Below are positions 25,541 to 34,280 of a stretch of DNA of 64,000 bases, one piece after another. The notes under the pieces are model-generated. The model was not told the DNA's origin. It searched no databases and was given only the letters and a program-made list of their open reading frames with translations. The position numbers and the translations under genes are program-made. How positions within the stretch are numbered: the stretch's first letter is position 1; the number at the start of each line of letters is the position of its first letter. Origin of the DNA: Paenibacillus sambharensis (GTDB lineage Bacteria; Bacillota; Bacilli; Paenibacillales; Paenibacillaceae); assembly GCF_003233845.1 (NCBI RefSeq), contig NZ_QKRB01000053.1:124001-188000 (forward strand). The letters run 5' to 3'.

Positions 25541-26481
25541 TGGCTCACCCCCCGGCTTGGGGCAGGCACCGCTTGGCGCTCACGTGCCGCAAGATGCTCC
25601 CGCTTCGCTCGAAGATGCTGCACCCTGCGGGCGATCAAGCCTTTACGCGGGCCGGCCAGCAGCGACACGCTGAACAGCAGCGTTGCAGCAAGCACGGTCA
25701 AGGGACCAGTAGGCATGTTCGGCGCCGCAGCACTGAGCAGTGTTCCCAGCGCTCCGCTGAGTGCCCCAAATATACCGGATAAGACCATCATCATACCCAG
25801 CCGGTCGGTCCAATACCTCGCGGATACAGCGGGCGTGATGAGAAGTGCGGCTACTAGTACTACGCCAACAGCCTGAATGCCCACCACAACCGCAATAACC
25901 ATAAAGAACATCAATAGCTGCTCCAGGAATGCAACGGGAAATCCGAGACCCCGCGCGAAGCCCGGATCAAAGCTGACCAGCTTCAGCTCCTTGAACAGCA
26001 GCCAGCAGGACCCGGACAGGAAGAGACTCACAACCAGCATGGTCGCCACATCCGAGCTGACCATCGACGCCGCCTGGCCGAACAAAAACTTGTCTAGGCC
26101 GCTTTGGCTTCCGCTGCCGCTGTGCTGGATCTGAGTCAGCAGCACAATCCCGATGCCGAAGAACCCTGTCAGCACGATGCCCATCGCCGCATCTGTCTTC
26201 AGCTTGGAATACTTTGTAATCCAGCTGATGCCGAGCGTCGCCACGAGGCCGGCCAGGCCAGCGCCAATCAAGAACAGCATAATCGATTTCGTGCCTGTAA
26301 GCATGAATGCAATACAGATGCCCGGCAGCGCGGCATGAGCCAGCGTATCACCCATCAGGCTCTGCTTGCGCAGATATGCGAAGCATCCGATGATTCCGCT
26401 GCTGAGCCCAAGCAGCATACAGCCGAGCAGAATCCACTGCGCATTCGGATCGCGCAAAATTTCCAGCAGCTCGTCTAGCAT
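25537..26481 (-). CDS. mntC: Manganese/zinc ABC transporter permease 1
   Basis: A 314-aa ABC-3 family permease with about eight or nine helices; QSLMGDTLAHAALPGICIAF and DAAMGIVLTGFFGIGIVLL match the family. The ATG at 26481 (MLDELLEILRDPNAQ) lies 4 nt after the stop of mntB, with AGGTGAT upstream. A longer frame into mntB is rejected. The C-terminus adds a basic, Arg-rich cytoplasmic tail of about 40 residues (ARRVQHLRAKREHLAARER). Confidence 0.88.
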   Translation of the reverse strand: MLDELLEILRDPNAQWILLGCMLLGLSSGIIGCFAYLRKQSLMGDTLAHAALPGICIAFMLTGTKSIMLFLIGAGLAGLVATLGISWITKYSKLKTDAAMGIVLTGFFGIGIVLLTQIQHSGSGSQSGLDKFLFGQAASMVSSDVATMLVVSLFLSGSCWLLFKELKLVSFDPGFARGLGFPVAFLEQLLMFFMVIAVVVGIQAVGVVLVAALLITPAVSARYWTDRLGMMMVLSGIFGALSGALGTLLSAAAPNMPTGPLTVLAATLLFSVSLLAGPRKGLIARRVQHLRAKREHLAARERQAVPAPSRGVSQ

Positions 26482-26485
26482 GTCA

Positions 26486-27253
26486 TCACCTGCTTTCTGC
26501 CGGAAGCGGAACGTCATGCCCCAGCCTCTCCAGGAAGCCGAGCCTGCCCCCGTACGTGCGGTGCAGATTGGCTGCCGTGAAGGCTGCATCCGTAGGCCCG
26601 TATGCCTGCAGGGTTACATTAAGCAGTAGAACGGAATCAAAATATTCCTTCACGGTTGCCAGATCATGATGGACGACGATAACGGTCTTTCCCTGCTTCT
26701 TCAGCTCCTGCAGGAGCGTGATAATCGCTTTCTCCGTAGCGGCATCCACACCGGCAAACGGCTCATCCATCAGATACAGGCGCGCATCCTGGGCCAGTGC
26801 CCGTGCAAGGAATACCCGCTGCTGCTGTCCCCCGGACAGCTGGCTGATCTGGCGGGAGGCGTAATCGGCCATGCCGACCTTCGCCAGGCATTCCATCGCA
26901 ATCCGCTTATCTTCAGCTCCCGGCCTGCGGAACCAGCCCAGCCGGCCATAACGCCCCATTAATACAACATCCAGCGCATTGGTGGGAAAATCCCAGTCGA
27001 CCGATTCCCGCTGCGGCACGTAGCCGATCAGCTTGCGCTGCACACTGTATGGCTTGCCGAACACGGTAACCTCTCCCGAAAGCCGGGGAATCAAGCCAAG
27101 TATCGTTTTGATCAGCGTCGATTTACCCGCTCCATTCGGTCCTATGATTCCCATCAGCTTCCCTTCCTCAACCTCGAAGCTGACATTGTCCAGCACCGCT
27201 TTCTTCTGGTAAGCGGCACTTAATCCTTTTACAGCCAGTGGACTGTGCGACAT
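26486..27253 (-). CDS. mntB: Manganese/zinc ABC transporter ATPase
   Basis: A 255-aa ABC ATPase: Walker [11 protein letters not shown]-loop [13 protein letters not shown] (the RESVDWDFP sequence is typical of Mn/Zn importers), signature LSGGQQQR, Walker [12 protein letters not shown]-loop VVHHD. It is the second gene of the operon, 17 nt after the binding-protein gene. Confidence 0.92.
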   Translation of the reverse strand: MSHSPLAVKGLSAAYQKKAVLDNVSFEVEEGKLMGIIGPNGAGKSTLIKTILGLIPRLSGEVTVFGKPYSVQRKLIGYVPQRESVDWDFPTNALDVVLMGRYGRLGWFRRPGAEDKRIAMECLAKVGMADYASRQISQLSGGQQQRVFLARALAQDARLYLMDEPFAGVDAATEKAIITLLQELKKQGKTVIVVHHDLATVKEYFDSVLLLNVTLQAYGPTDAAFTAANLHRTYGGRLGFLERLGHDVPLPAESR

Positions 27254-27270
27254 AACATCACCTACGTTCC

Positions 27271-28275
27271 TTATTGGAGTGCCTTCACGATCGTATCAAC
27301 ATTGTGGCGGACCATTCCGATATACGTATCGGCTTCCGATCCTTCCTCACCCATCGCATCAGAGTACAGCTCCCCGCCAATGCTCACTTCATGACCGAGC
27401 TTGCGCGCCCCTTCAATAACCGCCTCGATCGCCCGCTTCGGGACACTCGATTCCACGAAGACTGCTTTTATCTTATTCTCGACCAGGTAGTCCCGCAATT
27501 GCGAAACATCCTTCGAGCCATATTCCGACGCCGTGCTGATGCCCTGCAGCCCCTTCACTTCAATGTCATAGGCCTGGCCAAAATAGCCGAACGCATCATG
27601 AGCCGTTACCAGCACCCTTCCCGATTCGGGAATGGAAGCGATCTGCTCCTCTGCATACTGGTCCAGCTCCTTCAATCGGCTAATGTAATCATCCGCCCTC
27701 AAGTCATAACCGTCTGCATGGGCGGCATCCGCTTCCTTGAGCGTGTCCCGGACAACCTCGGCTGCCGAAATCCAGTTCTCCACATCAAACCAGACATGCG
27801 GATCATAAACCTCCTCACCGTCATAAGAGACCTTCATCAGCTGCTGATCATTCAGCCTCTCCGAGACGGCCACAACCTTCTTCTTCTCGCCCAGCTTCTC
27901 CAGTATTTCTCCCATAGTGCCTTCCAGATACAGACCGTTATAGAAAATCACGTCTGCCTCATCCAGCCTCTTGATATCGCCCTGTGTAGCCTTGTATAAA
28001 TGGGGGTCAGTACCCGGACCCATCAGGCCGGTTGCTTCGACGTCGCTTCCGCCGATCTTACGCACGATGTCGTTGATCATGCCTGTTGTCGATGTAACCT
28101 TCAAAACCTCTGCTTCTTCAGCACCTGCCTCGCGCTCGTCGTTTCCGCAACCACTAAGCAGCGCAGCTGCCAGCAGCATATAAGCCATTGTTACAACCCA
28201 TCTCTTGAACGGTGCTTTCTTCATCAATAACTGACCCGATGTATGATTCCTGCTGCCGGTTTGGATGCTAGCCAT
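27271..28275 (-). CDS. mntA: Metal-binding lipoprotein of the ABC importer (TroA/MntA type)
   Basis: A 334-aa cluster A-I solute-binding protein. The lipobox is LLSGC (Cys43), preceded by a long N-region. Predicted metal ligands are H92 ([10 protein letters not shown]), H160 (YDPHVWFDV), H226 (TAHDAFGYF) and D306 (LYSDAMG): a His3Asp set as in TroA, where PsaA has Glu as third ligand. Specificity between Mn and Zn is therefore open. The ATG at 28275 has AAGGAAGGTGAT upstream; MKK at 28224 would give a shorter signal peptide but lacks a site. The operon promoter carries a Fur-family operator. Confidence 0.87.
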   Translation of the reverse strand: MASIQTGSRNHTSGQLLMKKAPFKRWVVTMAYMLLAAALLSGCGNDEREAGAEEAEVLKVTSTTGMINDIVRKIGGSDVEATGLMGPGTDPHLYKATQGDIKRLDEADVIFYNGLYLEGTMGEILEKLGEKKKVVAVSERLNDQQLMKVSYDGEEVYDPHVWFDVENWISAAEVVRDTLKEADAAHADGYDLRADDYISRLKELDQYAEEQIASIPESGRVLVTAHDAFGYFGQAYDIEVKGLQGISTASEYGSKDVSQLRDYLVENKIKAVFVESSVPKRAIEAVIEGARKLGHEVSIGGELYSDAMGEEGSEADTYIGMVRHNVDTIVKALQ

Positions 28276-28330
28276 GTGATCACCTTCCTTAATAAATTGC
28301 ATGGACGAACAACTATTGCCCATAGGACTA

Positions 28331-28367
28331 ATTGTTATCATTATACAATAAAGTTTCCTGTGTGCAA
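28331..28367 (-). promoter_or_regulatory. Promoter and Fur-family operator of the metal ABC operon
   Basis: On the minus strand TTGCAC (28367-28362), 16-bp spacer, TATAAT (28345-28340). ATTGTTATCATTATACAAT (28331-28349) covers the -10. It matches the PerR 7-1-7 box TTATAATNATTATAA at 11 of 14 fixed positions and the Fur box less well. It does not resemble an MntR site. Confidence 0.65.
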
Positions 28368-28399
28368 CATTTATTTTTTGTGATGATTTTATCGCACAC

Positions 28400-28439
28400 A
28401 AAAAAACCGTTCTCCAAGTCATGTTGACTTGGAGAACGG
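28400..28439 (-). terminator. Terminator of the PBP gene
   Basis: Perfect 14-bp stem CCGTTCTCCAAGTC / GACTTGGAGAACGG with a 5-nt loop, then TTTTTTTGTG on the minus strand. Confidence 0.95.
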
Positions 28440-28492
28440 CCGTTTCGCTACACTTGCCGGGAAGCATGTTCTGCCTATATTCGGTTTATTGA

Positions 28493-30553
28493 TTATTCGG
28501 CCGCCGCCGTGTCCGCAGCATCTGACTCCTGCTGCTTCGCCTTGCGCGGCGTTCCGTATAGGCCAATCTCTTCATCATAAGCGTCGAAAATCTTGCGGGC
28601 AATCGGTGCCGCACCACGGCCGCCAAATCCGCCCTCCGGTACGACAACCGCTACAGCCAGCTTCGGCTTGTCGGCAGGCGCATAGGCGATGAAGACGGCG
28701 TTGTCGACCTTCCCTACGCTTGTCGTCTGCTCGGATGTACCGGTCTTCCGGTTGAACGAATAATTAACTCCTTCAAAGCCCTGCACACTGGATTTCATAC
28801 CGCGCTCAATAACCTGCCAATATTCTTTAGGGAAATCAATCTCGTTCAAAACCACAGGCTCAGCCTTCTCCACTACCTTGCCGTTCTGATCAATAATCTT
28901 CTCAACGAACAGCGGCTTCATACGCTTGCCGCGGTTAGCTAGCATAGCCGTATACTGCGCCAATTGGAGCGGGGTATACCTTGCCTGCTGGCCAAACGAA
29001 GACAAGATTAAAGCAGATTGAGTGCTACCCACCTGCGCTTCATGGAAATAATCGATAACCCCTTTGCTTTCCCAAGGCAGCCCGCTTTCTGTGGAAACGC
29101 CTAGTCCAAACTGCTTGACATATTTGTCCCAGGTCTCTACACCCTCGAGACCGTCATACTTGTGGTACAAAGCATTACCGATTTTCTCAGCCATGAAAGG
29201 GTTGGATGATTTTTCAATTGCCCGGGCAGGGTCCATGGAACCATATGCGTGGCCACCGGCATTGGGAATACCTCTACGGTGCGACGTCCCTTCCTTACCA
29301 TAATAGAACACACCGGTATCATTATAACGAGTATAGGGTGTTATTAATTTTTCGGCCATACCAATTAGAACAGTTAAGGGCTTTTGCGTAGAACCCAGAT
29401 AAACCAATGAAGACGTATGCTTATTAGCCTCCTCCTGGGTACCCCAGTCCTGATACACCTGACGAATCGTTCCGTTATATTGACTAAATTCAATCTTCTT
29501 ATAATCCTCGGAATCGATGCTTCCGCCCTTCCACACATTAGGATCATAGTCGGGCATGCTGGCCATGGCCACCACCTTGCCGGTATCCACTTCCATTGCT
29601 ACGGCGTAGCCTGCTCTAGCATAAGGTGCGTAATCCGGGCTGCTGCGCGGGGCAGACCGAATGTAAGCCAGATGGTTCATGATCGCTTCTTCCGTCTTCA
29701 GCTGCACATCCTTGTTAATGGTCAAGTACAGGTTGCTGCCCTTATCCGGCTTTGTAACCGTCGGCTGTCCGATAATAGCCGACTGGCTGTTGATCGGATA
29801 CGTCTTCACGCCGTTCTTGCCTCTTAGCACATCCTGATACATCAGCTCGATGCCATCCACGCCGACATCCTCCTGCTTCAGATACCGGACCGTTGGATCC
29901 TCTTCCTTATCCCGGGTGCCGTAGATTTCTTCAAAGGCCGGTACGGTGTTCACCTTGTTGTATTTCTTTAGATAACCAACCAATTGGACGGCAATCGTGT
30001 TTTCATCATAATTGCGAATGCTCTCCTCCACGACCTCCATACCCTCGAACTTATCCCGATGCTCCATGAAGTGAGCAATTTCCTCATTCGTGAGGTTCGA
30101 TTTGATTCGTCGCGGCGTAGTGGCATAGTTAATTCGAAAATTAATATCCATCTCCTTGATAATTTCATCAACGGTCATGGACTCCTTCGGATCCCCGTAC
30201 TTCTCGAAGACGGCATGAAGCTCTTCCGCAATACGCCTTGCTTTATCTTCCTTGATGTGCGGGTCAATCGTATAATAGAGCGACTGTGTAGACGTCGAAT
30301 AGGCGATGCGCGTCTTGCCTGTCGAATCGTAAATATCGCCGCGGATCGGCGGGATCAGCACCGAGCTGGTGCCTATCTTGGTCTCCATCGCCTTCAGCTC
30401 CGGAGCCTTGACGAACTGCAATATCGCAAGCTGGATAATCAGCATGCTGAACAATACAAAGGTACTGAAAAAAAACATATTCAGCCGGAATGAGAAATGG
30501 CGCCGATTAACAATCTGCCGCTTCTGTTCCTCTTCCGTACGCTGATTCGACAT
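28493..30553 (-). CDS. Class B penicillin-binding protein 2 (transpeptidase)
   Basis: A 686-aa PBP2/MrdA-like D,D-transpeptidase for peptidoglycan cross-linking, anchored by one N-terminal helix (residues 25-48) and facing outward. Active-site motifs are S388TQK391, S449SN451 and K603TG605. The dimerisation domain contains IPPIRGDIYDSTGKTRIAYS and DVGVDGIELMYQDVLRG. Length and motif order fit the PbpA/PbpH group of rod-elongation transpeptidases. GGGAGGGAG precedes the ATG. The C-terminus ends in an Ala/Asp-rich tail. No rodA or mre genes are adjacent. Confidence 0.93.
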   Translation of the reverse strand: MSNQRTEEEQKRQIVNRRHFSFRLNMFFFSTFVLFSMLIIQLAILQFVKAPELKAMETKIGTSSVLIPPIRGDIYDSTGKTRIAYSTSTQSLYYTIDPHIKEDKARRIAEELHAVFEKYGDPKESMTVDEIIKEMDINFRINYATTPRRIKSNLTNEEIAHFMEHRDKFEGMEVVEESIRNYDENTIAVQLVGYLKKYNKVNTVPAFEEIYGTRDKEEDPTVRYLKQEDVGVDGIELMYQDVLRGKNGVKTYPINSQSAIIGQPTVTKPDKGSNLYLTINKDVQLKTEEAIMNHLAYIRSAPRSSPDYAPYARAGYAVAMEVDTGKVVAMASMPDYDPNVWKGGSIDSEDYKKIEFSQYNGTIRQVYQDWGTQEEANKHTSSLVYLGSTQKPLTVLIGMAEKLITPYTRYNDTGVFYYGKEGTSHRRGIPNAGGHAYGSMDPARAIEKSSNPFMAEKIGNALYHKYDGLEGVETWDKYVKQFGLGVSTESGLPWESKGVIDYFHEAQVGSTQSALILSSFGQQARYTPLQLAQYTAMLANRGKRMKPLFVEKIIDQNGKVVEKAEPVVLNEIDFPKEYWQVIERGMKSSVQGFEGVNYSFNRKTGTSEQTTSVGKVDNAVFIAYAPADKPKLAVAVVVPEGGFGGRGAAPIARKIFDAYDEEIGLYGTPRKAKQQESDAADTAAAE

Positions 30554-30699
30554 ACCGTTCTCCCTCCCTATTCCTTAGCTACGGGCCGTGCCAAGCCCGA
30601 TTAGCTTCCTTATATTGAGACGACTTAACTGGCCATTTGGTTCTCCTTATACGGTAAGGCTGCCGCAGGAAACGGCAGATTCCCCTTATATCCGGCAAG

Positions 30700-31854
30700 C
30701 TACGCTTCACGGATATGCGTTTTGTCAAAGTCAGCTGTATCGAACCAGTCCCCCGAAGAAGCCCAGGTTGCATCCAGCTGAATCCAGCGCCCAGTATCCG
30801 CGGCAAGCACTTCGTTCCAGGCATGCGGTCCATACCCGCCCCGGCCATCCGCGCCCAGCCCTGTGACCACCTTCACATCAAGTCCGGCTGTGCGGGCCAT
30901 CACGGCATACAGGCGGGCCACATCAATACAAACGCCCTTCCGGGTACGGAAGGTATCATCCGGCGTCTGTTCCTTCCATACGCCATGATCAATATAATTA
31001 TCGGCTTTATCCCAGTCATATTCAATCCGTGTCCCAATCCAGTCGTACAGCGCCTTCGCCTTCTCTCGGTCGCCCTCCAGGCCCGACGTCAGCTTAACCG
31101 CCGCTTCCTTAATTTCATCCGGAACATCGTGATCGATGATCTCATACCGGCGCTCGGCGATCCTCTTGAACTCGGCTTCGACCGCCTTCGTGAAGACAGG
31201 CCCCTGTTCAGCCAGCACCCTGCCTGCCACTGGCTCCAGCAGCCGGCCAGCCGCTTCCTGGTACACTGGCGAGGAAGCGATTCCGCCGGCAAGCGGCGCT
31301 CCCGGCATTAGCGACACATAGACGAACAGCATGGCGAGAATCAGCAGCGCCCTGCCCGCACCGTGCGCCGCCCCAAGAGCAGCTCCTGCAATCCGGCTGA
31401 CCGCCCTGCCTGCTGTTCCGCTTTCCCTGCCGGGGCTCAGCCTGCCCAGCAGGTCCACAATGAGCGGAACGAGCAGCATGCCCGCGATACGGGACAGCGT
31501 CCGCAGCAGCAGATAGAACACGACCAGCAGCAGACCGATCCGCATAAGCGGAAAGTCGCGAATGCCGGTCACGAACGTATACCACACCTGCATGAAGGTA
31601 TTTAACTCCCCTGCCGGCACTGTGATATTTCTGCCCTCCAGCCAGATCTCCAGCATAGGCGATACGAAGGAGGCCAGCCTCCAGGCCGCGATCAAAGAGA
31701 CCAGGCTCCAGACGCCCTCCCAAATAAAAAAGAAAAGGTGCTTCGCTGAACCCGACGCACCCCTACGAAAGCCTTGAATCACCGAGAAACCCAAAACCAC
31801 TATAATGATCAACGCGACAGGCTCCAAGTAGGAATCCGCCCTGCCCCAATCCAT
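30700..31854 (-). CDS. Membrane protein with CvpA-like N-terminus and transglutaminase-like domain
   Basis: A 384-aa protein. Residues 1-195 carry about five membrane helices with a CvpA-like arrangement. Residues about 250-370 are a transglutaminase-like cysteine-protease fold with the full triad: C309 (RKGVCIDVARLYAVMAR), H344 (YGPHAWNEV) and D361 (IQLDATWA). The catalytic domain follows the last helix, so it is probably extracytoplasmic, but topology is inferred. Substrate unknown. GGGAGGG lies about 12 nt before the ATG. It is 146 nt upstream of the PBP gene in the same direction, so a wall-related role is possible. Confidence 0.82.
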   Translation of the reverse strand: MDWGRADSYLEPVALIIIVVLGFSVIQGFRRGASGSAKHLFFFIWEGVWSLVSLIAAWRLASFVSPMLEIWLEGRNITVPAGELNTFMQVWYTFVTGIRDFPLMRIGLLLVVFYLLLRTLSRIAGMLLVPLIVDLLGRLSPGRESGTAGRAVSRIAGAALGAAHGAGRALLILAMLFVYVSLMPGAPLAGGIASSPVYQEAAGRLLEPVAGRVLAEQGPVFTKAVEAEFKRIAERRYEIIDHDVPDEIKEAAVKLTSGLEGDREKAKALYDWIGTRIEYDWDKADNYIDHGVWKEQTPDDTFRTRKGVCIDVARLYAVMARTAGLDVKVVTGLGADGRGGYGPHAWNEVLAADTGRWIQLDATWASSGDWFDTADFDKTHIREA

Positions 31855-31904
31855 ATCTGCCTATTCCCTCCCCGGTGCTTCGCACTGTCCATGCATTGTA
31901 ATCC

Positions 31905-32399
31905 CTATCCGTTTTGCTTGGCCTGTTCAATCAGTGCCTTAATATACTCATCGATCTTCCACTTGCCAAGCGATGTACCCCTGTAATAGACGGCTACCTC
32001 ATTATCTCCGCCGGCGCCAGTCAGCTCCAGCGTATCGGTCTTGACGGTATAAGTCCCGTCACCGTTATCCGTATACGAGGCGCTCTTGATTTCACCCGCC
32101 ATTGCATTAACCGCTTCCTTCTTCACACTGTCGGCTACCTGCGTGCCGATCGAGGTTATCGAATCAAGGTTCAAATCATTCAGCGTGTAGCCGCTGTAAA
32201 TGATGACGACTATAACAATGACGGCGACGAGCGCCCATTTCACGACAGTTTTGACAAGCCGGATAATAATGAGAAGTACTACTAGTGCCACGACAAGAAT
32301 TAACCAGTGCTCCTGAAAAAACAGCTTCCATGTTTCCCAGTCATAATTCAACATTTCCTCAAACACCAAGACACCCCGATTCATCTGTTTCCAAGCCAT
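31905..32399 (-). CDS. Membrane-anchored protein of unknown function
   Basis: A 164-aa protein with two adjacent strongly hydrophobic helices (about residues 33-47 and 52-68) and a C-terminal soluble domain of about 95 residues (TDNGDGTYTVKTDTLELTG, VAVYYRGTSLGKWKIDEYI). The start at 32399 has GGGAG about 10 nt upstream; M16 at 32354 is the alternative. It is 51 nt upstream of the transglutaminase-like gene and likely cotranscribed with it. I do not recognise a family. Confidence 0.72.
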   Translation of the reverse strand: MAWKQMNRGVLVFEEMLNYDWETWKLFFQEHWLILVVALVVLLIIIRLVKTVVKWALVAVIVIVVIIYSGYTLNDLNLDSITSIGTQVADSVKKEAVNAMAGEIKSASYTDNGDGTYTVKTDTLELTGAGGDNEVAVYYRGTSLGKWKIDEYIKALIEQAKQNG

Positions 32400-32461
32400 A
32401 TGAGCACAGCTCCCGGCTATTCTAGCAACCTACTAGATCGCCCTGGCCCCGTATGCTCAGG

Positions 32462-32498
32462 TAACAATCATTATACCCCAGCTTCATCCTACCGTAAA
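32462..32498 (-). promoter_or_regulatory. Promoter upstream of the 31905-32399 gene
   Basis: On the minus strand TTTACG (32498-32493), 17-bp spacer, perfect TATAAT (32475-32470). TAACAATCATTATAC (32462-32476) over the -10 resembles a PerR/Fur-family 7-1-7 box (11 of 14 to PerR), which may be fortuitous. Confidence 0.45.
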
Positions 32499-32610
32499 CG
32501 GCATTTGACCGGGACCTTCGCGTTAACATGGCTTGTCCATACATATCCTGTCCCCTTAATGAGTACAAGTAGGATATAGAGAATTTTCGAACTTTACGGG
32601 AGAGTGACTC

Positions 32611-33801
32611 ATGCGAACAGCCATCTGGCTTTATCTGTTTTCCTTCGTTGCTGTATTCGATCTGCATGCCCAATACCCTATTCTGACGCCCTTCGCCGTC
32701 TCGATTGGCGCAGCCCCTTCGTTCATCGGCCTCATGATGGGAATGTACTCCTTGACGCATCTGCCCGGCAATATTATTGCGGGCTACAGCGTGGACCGGT
32801 TCGGCAGCCGCTTCTTTATCGTCATGAGCCTGCTGCTGGCCGGCGGGATTCTGCTGCTTCAATCGAAGGTCACCGACCCTTGGCAGCTCCTGACCCTGCG
32901 GTCGGTCAGCGGATTCGTGCTTGCCTTCCTCTCACCCGCCTGTATGGCCATGCTCGCCCGGATTACTTCCGACCAGCTGAAGCAGGGCAAGCTGATGGCT
33001 GGCAACGGCCTGGTCCACACGCTTGCTTCCGTCGTCTCGCCGGCGGCCGGAGCGCTTCTGGTGGCGAAGGTCGGCTTTGAACAGGCCTTCTACCTGCTGG
33101 GCTGGATACTGATCGGCACAGCGCTCTGTGCGTACTTCTTCATCCGTGAAGCTTCCGCGAAGACTTTGCCAGGTACGGCGAACGAGCCGGCAATGTCAAC
33201 CGGCGGCCTTCCTGCTGCAGGCAGCAGCCCGCAGCCGTCTTCTTCAGCCGCACCATCCATGCCCTGGCTTGTCTATTCCCTGCCGGTGGCTATGTCCTGT
33301 GCCCAAGGCATATTGTCCTTTGAGCTCCCGCTTATGGCTGGCGCCAGCGCTGGCGTAATGACAACCGGGCTACTCTTCTCTGTAATCAGTCTCGGCGCAT
33401 TGTTCACGCTCAGCCTGCTGTTCCTTAACAAGCTATCTCCATATGCCCGTACATTATGGGGCGCACTGGGATTGGCACTGACCTTCTTCGCCATTGCTAT
33501 CAAGATACCGGTACCGCTGTACACCCTGCTCTTCGCTGCCGGCATGGCCAAGGGAATTATCTATCCCGCTCTCTCGTCTCTTCTTATCCAGCTCAGCGGG
33601 GGCACGCGGTACGGCCGGATGTTCTCCATTCTGTCCGTCGCCTTCTCGATTGGCGCCTTCTTGGGCCCGATGATCGCGGGGCAGATCAGGGAGACCATCT
33701 CACCTTACTATGTCGCTTTTCTGTCTCTCATGCTGGCCGTTATTCTGCTGCCTCTGCATACGATCCGGGCATCCTCCGCCCCAACACGAATTACTTCATA
33801 A
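32611..33801 (+). CDS. MFS transporter
   Basis: A 396-aa major facilitator with about 12 helices; the loop 2-3 motif GYSVDRFGSRFFIV is a variant of the MFS signature. The central cytoplasmic loop (about residues 195-220) is Gly/Ser/Pro-rich (AAGSSPQPSSSAAPS). GGGAGAGTG precedes the ATG. Substrate cannot be inferred; drug or metabolite efflux is most common for this size class. It stands alone before the TOPRIM gene. Confidence 0.87.
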   Translation: MRTAIWLYLFSFVAVFDLHAQYPILTPFAVSIGAAPSFIGLMMGMYSLTHLPGNIIAGYSVDRFGSRFFIVMSLLLAGGILLLQSKVTDPWQLLTLRSVSGFVLAFLSPACMAMLARITSDQLKQGKLMAGNGLVHTLASVVSPAAGALLVAKVGFEQAFYLLGWILIGTALCAYFFIREASAKTLPGTANEPAMSTGGLPAAGSSPQPSSSAAPSMPWLVYSLPVAMSCAQGILSFELPLMAGASAGVMTTGLLFSVISLGALFTLSLLFLNKLSPYARTLWGALGLALTFFAIAIKIPVPLYTLLFAAGMAKGIIYPALSSLLIQLSGGTRYGRMFSILSVAFSIGAFLGPMIAGQIRETISPYYVAFLSLMLAVILLPLHTIRASSAPTRITS

Positions 33802-33851
33802 GAAGAGAAGGGACCCTGTGACGCTGTTCCCTATCGCAGCTCCCATGCCTT

Positions 33852-33879
33852 TCGACATTTCCCGGGAAATGGGTACAAT
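33852..33879 (+). promoter_or_regulatory. Promoter with palindromic spacer for the TOPRIM gene
   Basis: TCGACA (33852-33857), 16-bp spacer, TACAAT (33874-33879). The spacer contains a perfect 14-bp palindrome ATTTCCCGGGAAAT (33857-33870), a candidate operator. Confidence 0.55.
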
Positions 33880-33899
33880 AAGAATAACGGGAGGTGGTC

Positions 33900-34280
33900 A
33901 TGGTGGACATCGTTATTATCGTGGAAGGCAAGAATGACCGCAGCAGGCTGAAGCGGGTAGTAACGGACGAAGTTGATATTTTCTGTACCTATGGTACGCC
34001 CGGGACACTGCAGGTAGAGCGTCTGATCAAGCAGGTTAACGGGCGGGAGGTCTATATCTTCACGGACAATGATTCATCCGGCAAGCGGATCCGCGGCATT
34101 CTGCGCGATGCCTTCCCTGATGCAGAGCATATCTATACGAGAAGAGGTTATCCCGGGGTTGAAGGCACTCCCGAACCCTACCTGCTGGCTCAGCTGGATA
34201 AGGCGGGGCTCGGCGAGTATCTGATTTTCCCTGAGCCTGATCCGGCCATGGAACGCTGGAGCAAGGAAGATCAAATCTGA
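33900..34280 (+). CDS. Small TOPRIM-domain protein
   Basis: A 126-aa stand-alone TOPRIM domain. The catalytic Glu is in IIVEGKNDRSRL and the metal-binding DxD in YIFTDNDSSGKRIR. It resembles the RNase M5 (RnmV) TOPRIM part and the old small primase-like group but is shorter than RnmV and lacks its C-terminal domain. It could be a nuclease or an RNA-processing factor. The ATG at 33900 follows GGGAGG by 5 nt; GTG at 33903 is possible. Its last 10 nt overlap the convergent AEC gene. Confidence 0.82.
   Translation: MVDIVIIVEGKNDRSRLKRVVTDEVDIFCTYGTPGTLQVERLIKQVNGREVYIFTDNDSSGKRIRGILRDAFPDAEHIYTRRGYPGVEGTPEPYLLAQLDKAGLGEYLIFPEPDPAMERWSKEDQI

Noticed and set aside
33894-33899. GTG at 33894 as start of the TOPRIM gene
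   Set aside because: It overlaps the GGGAGG ribosome site; ATG at 33900 has usable spacing.
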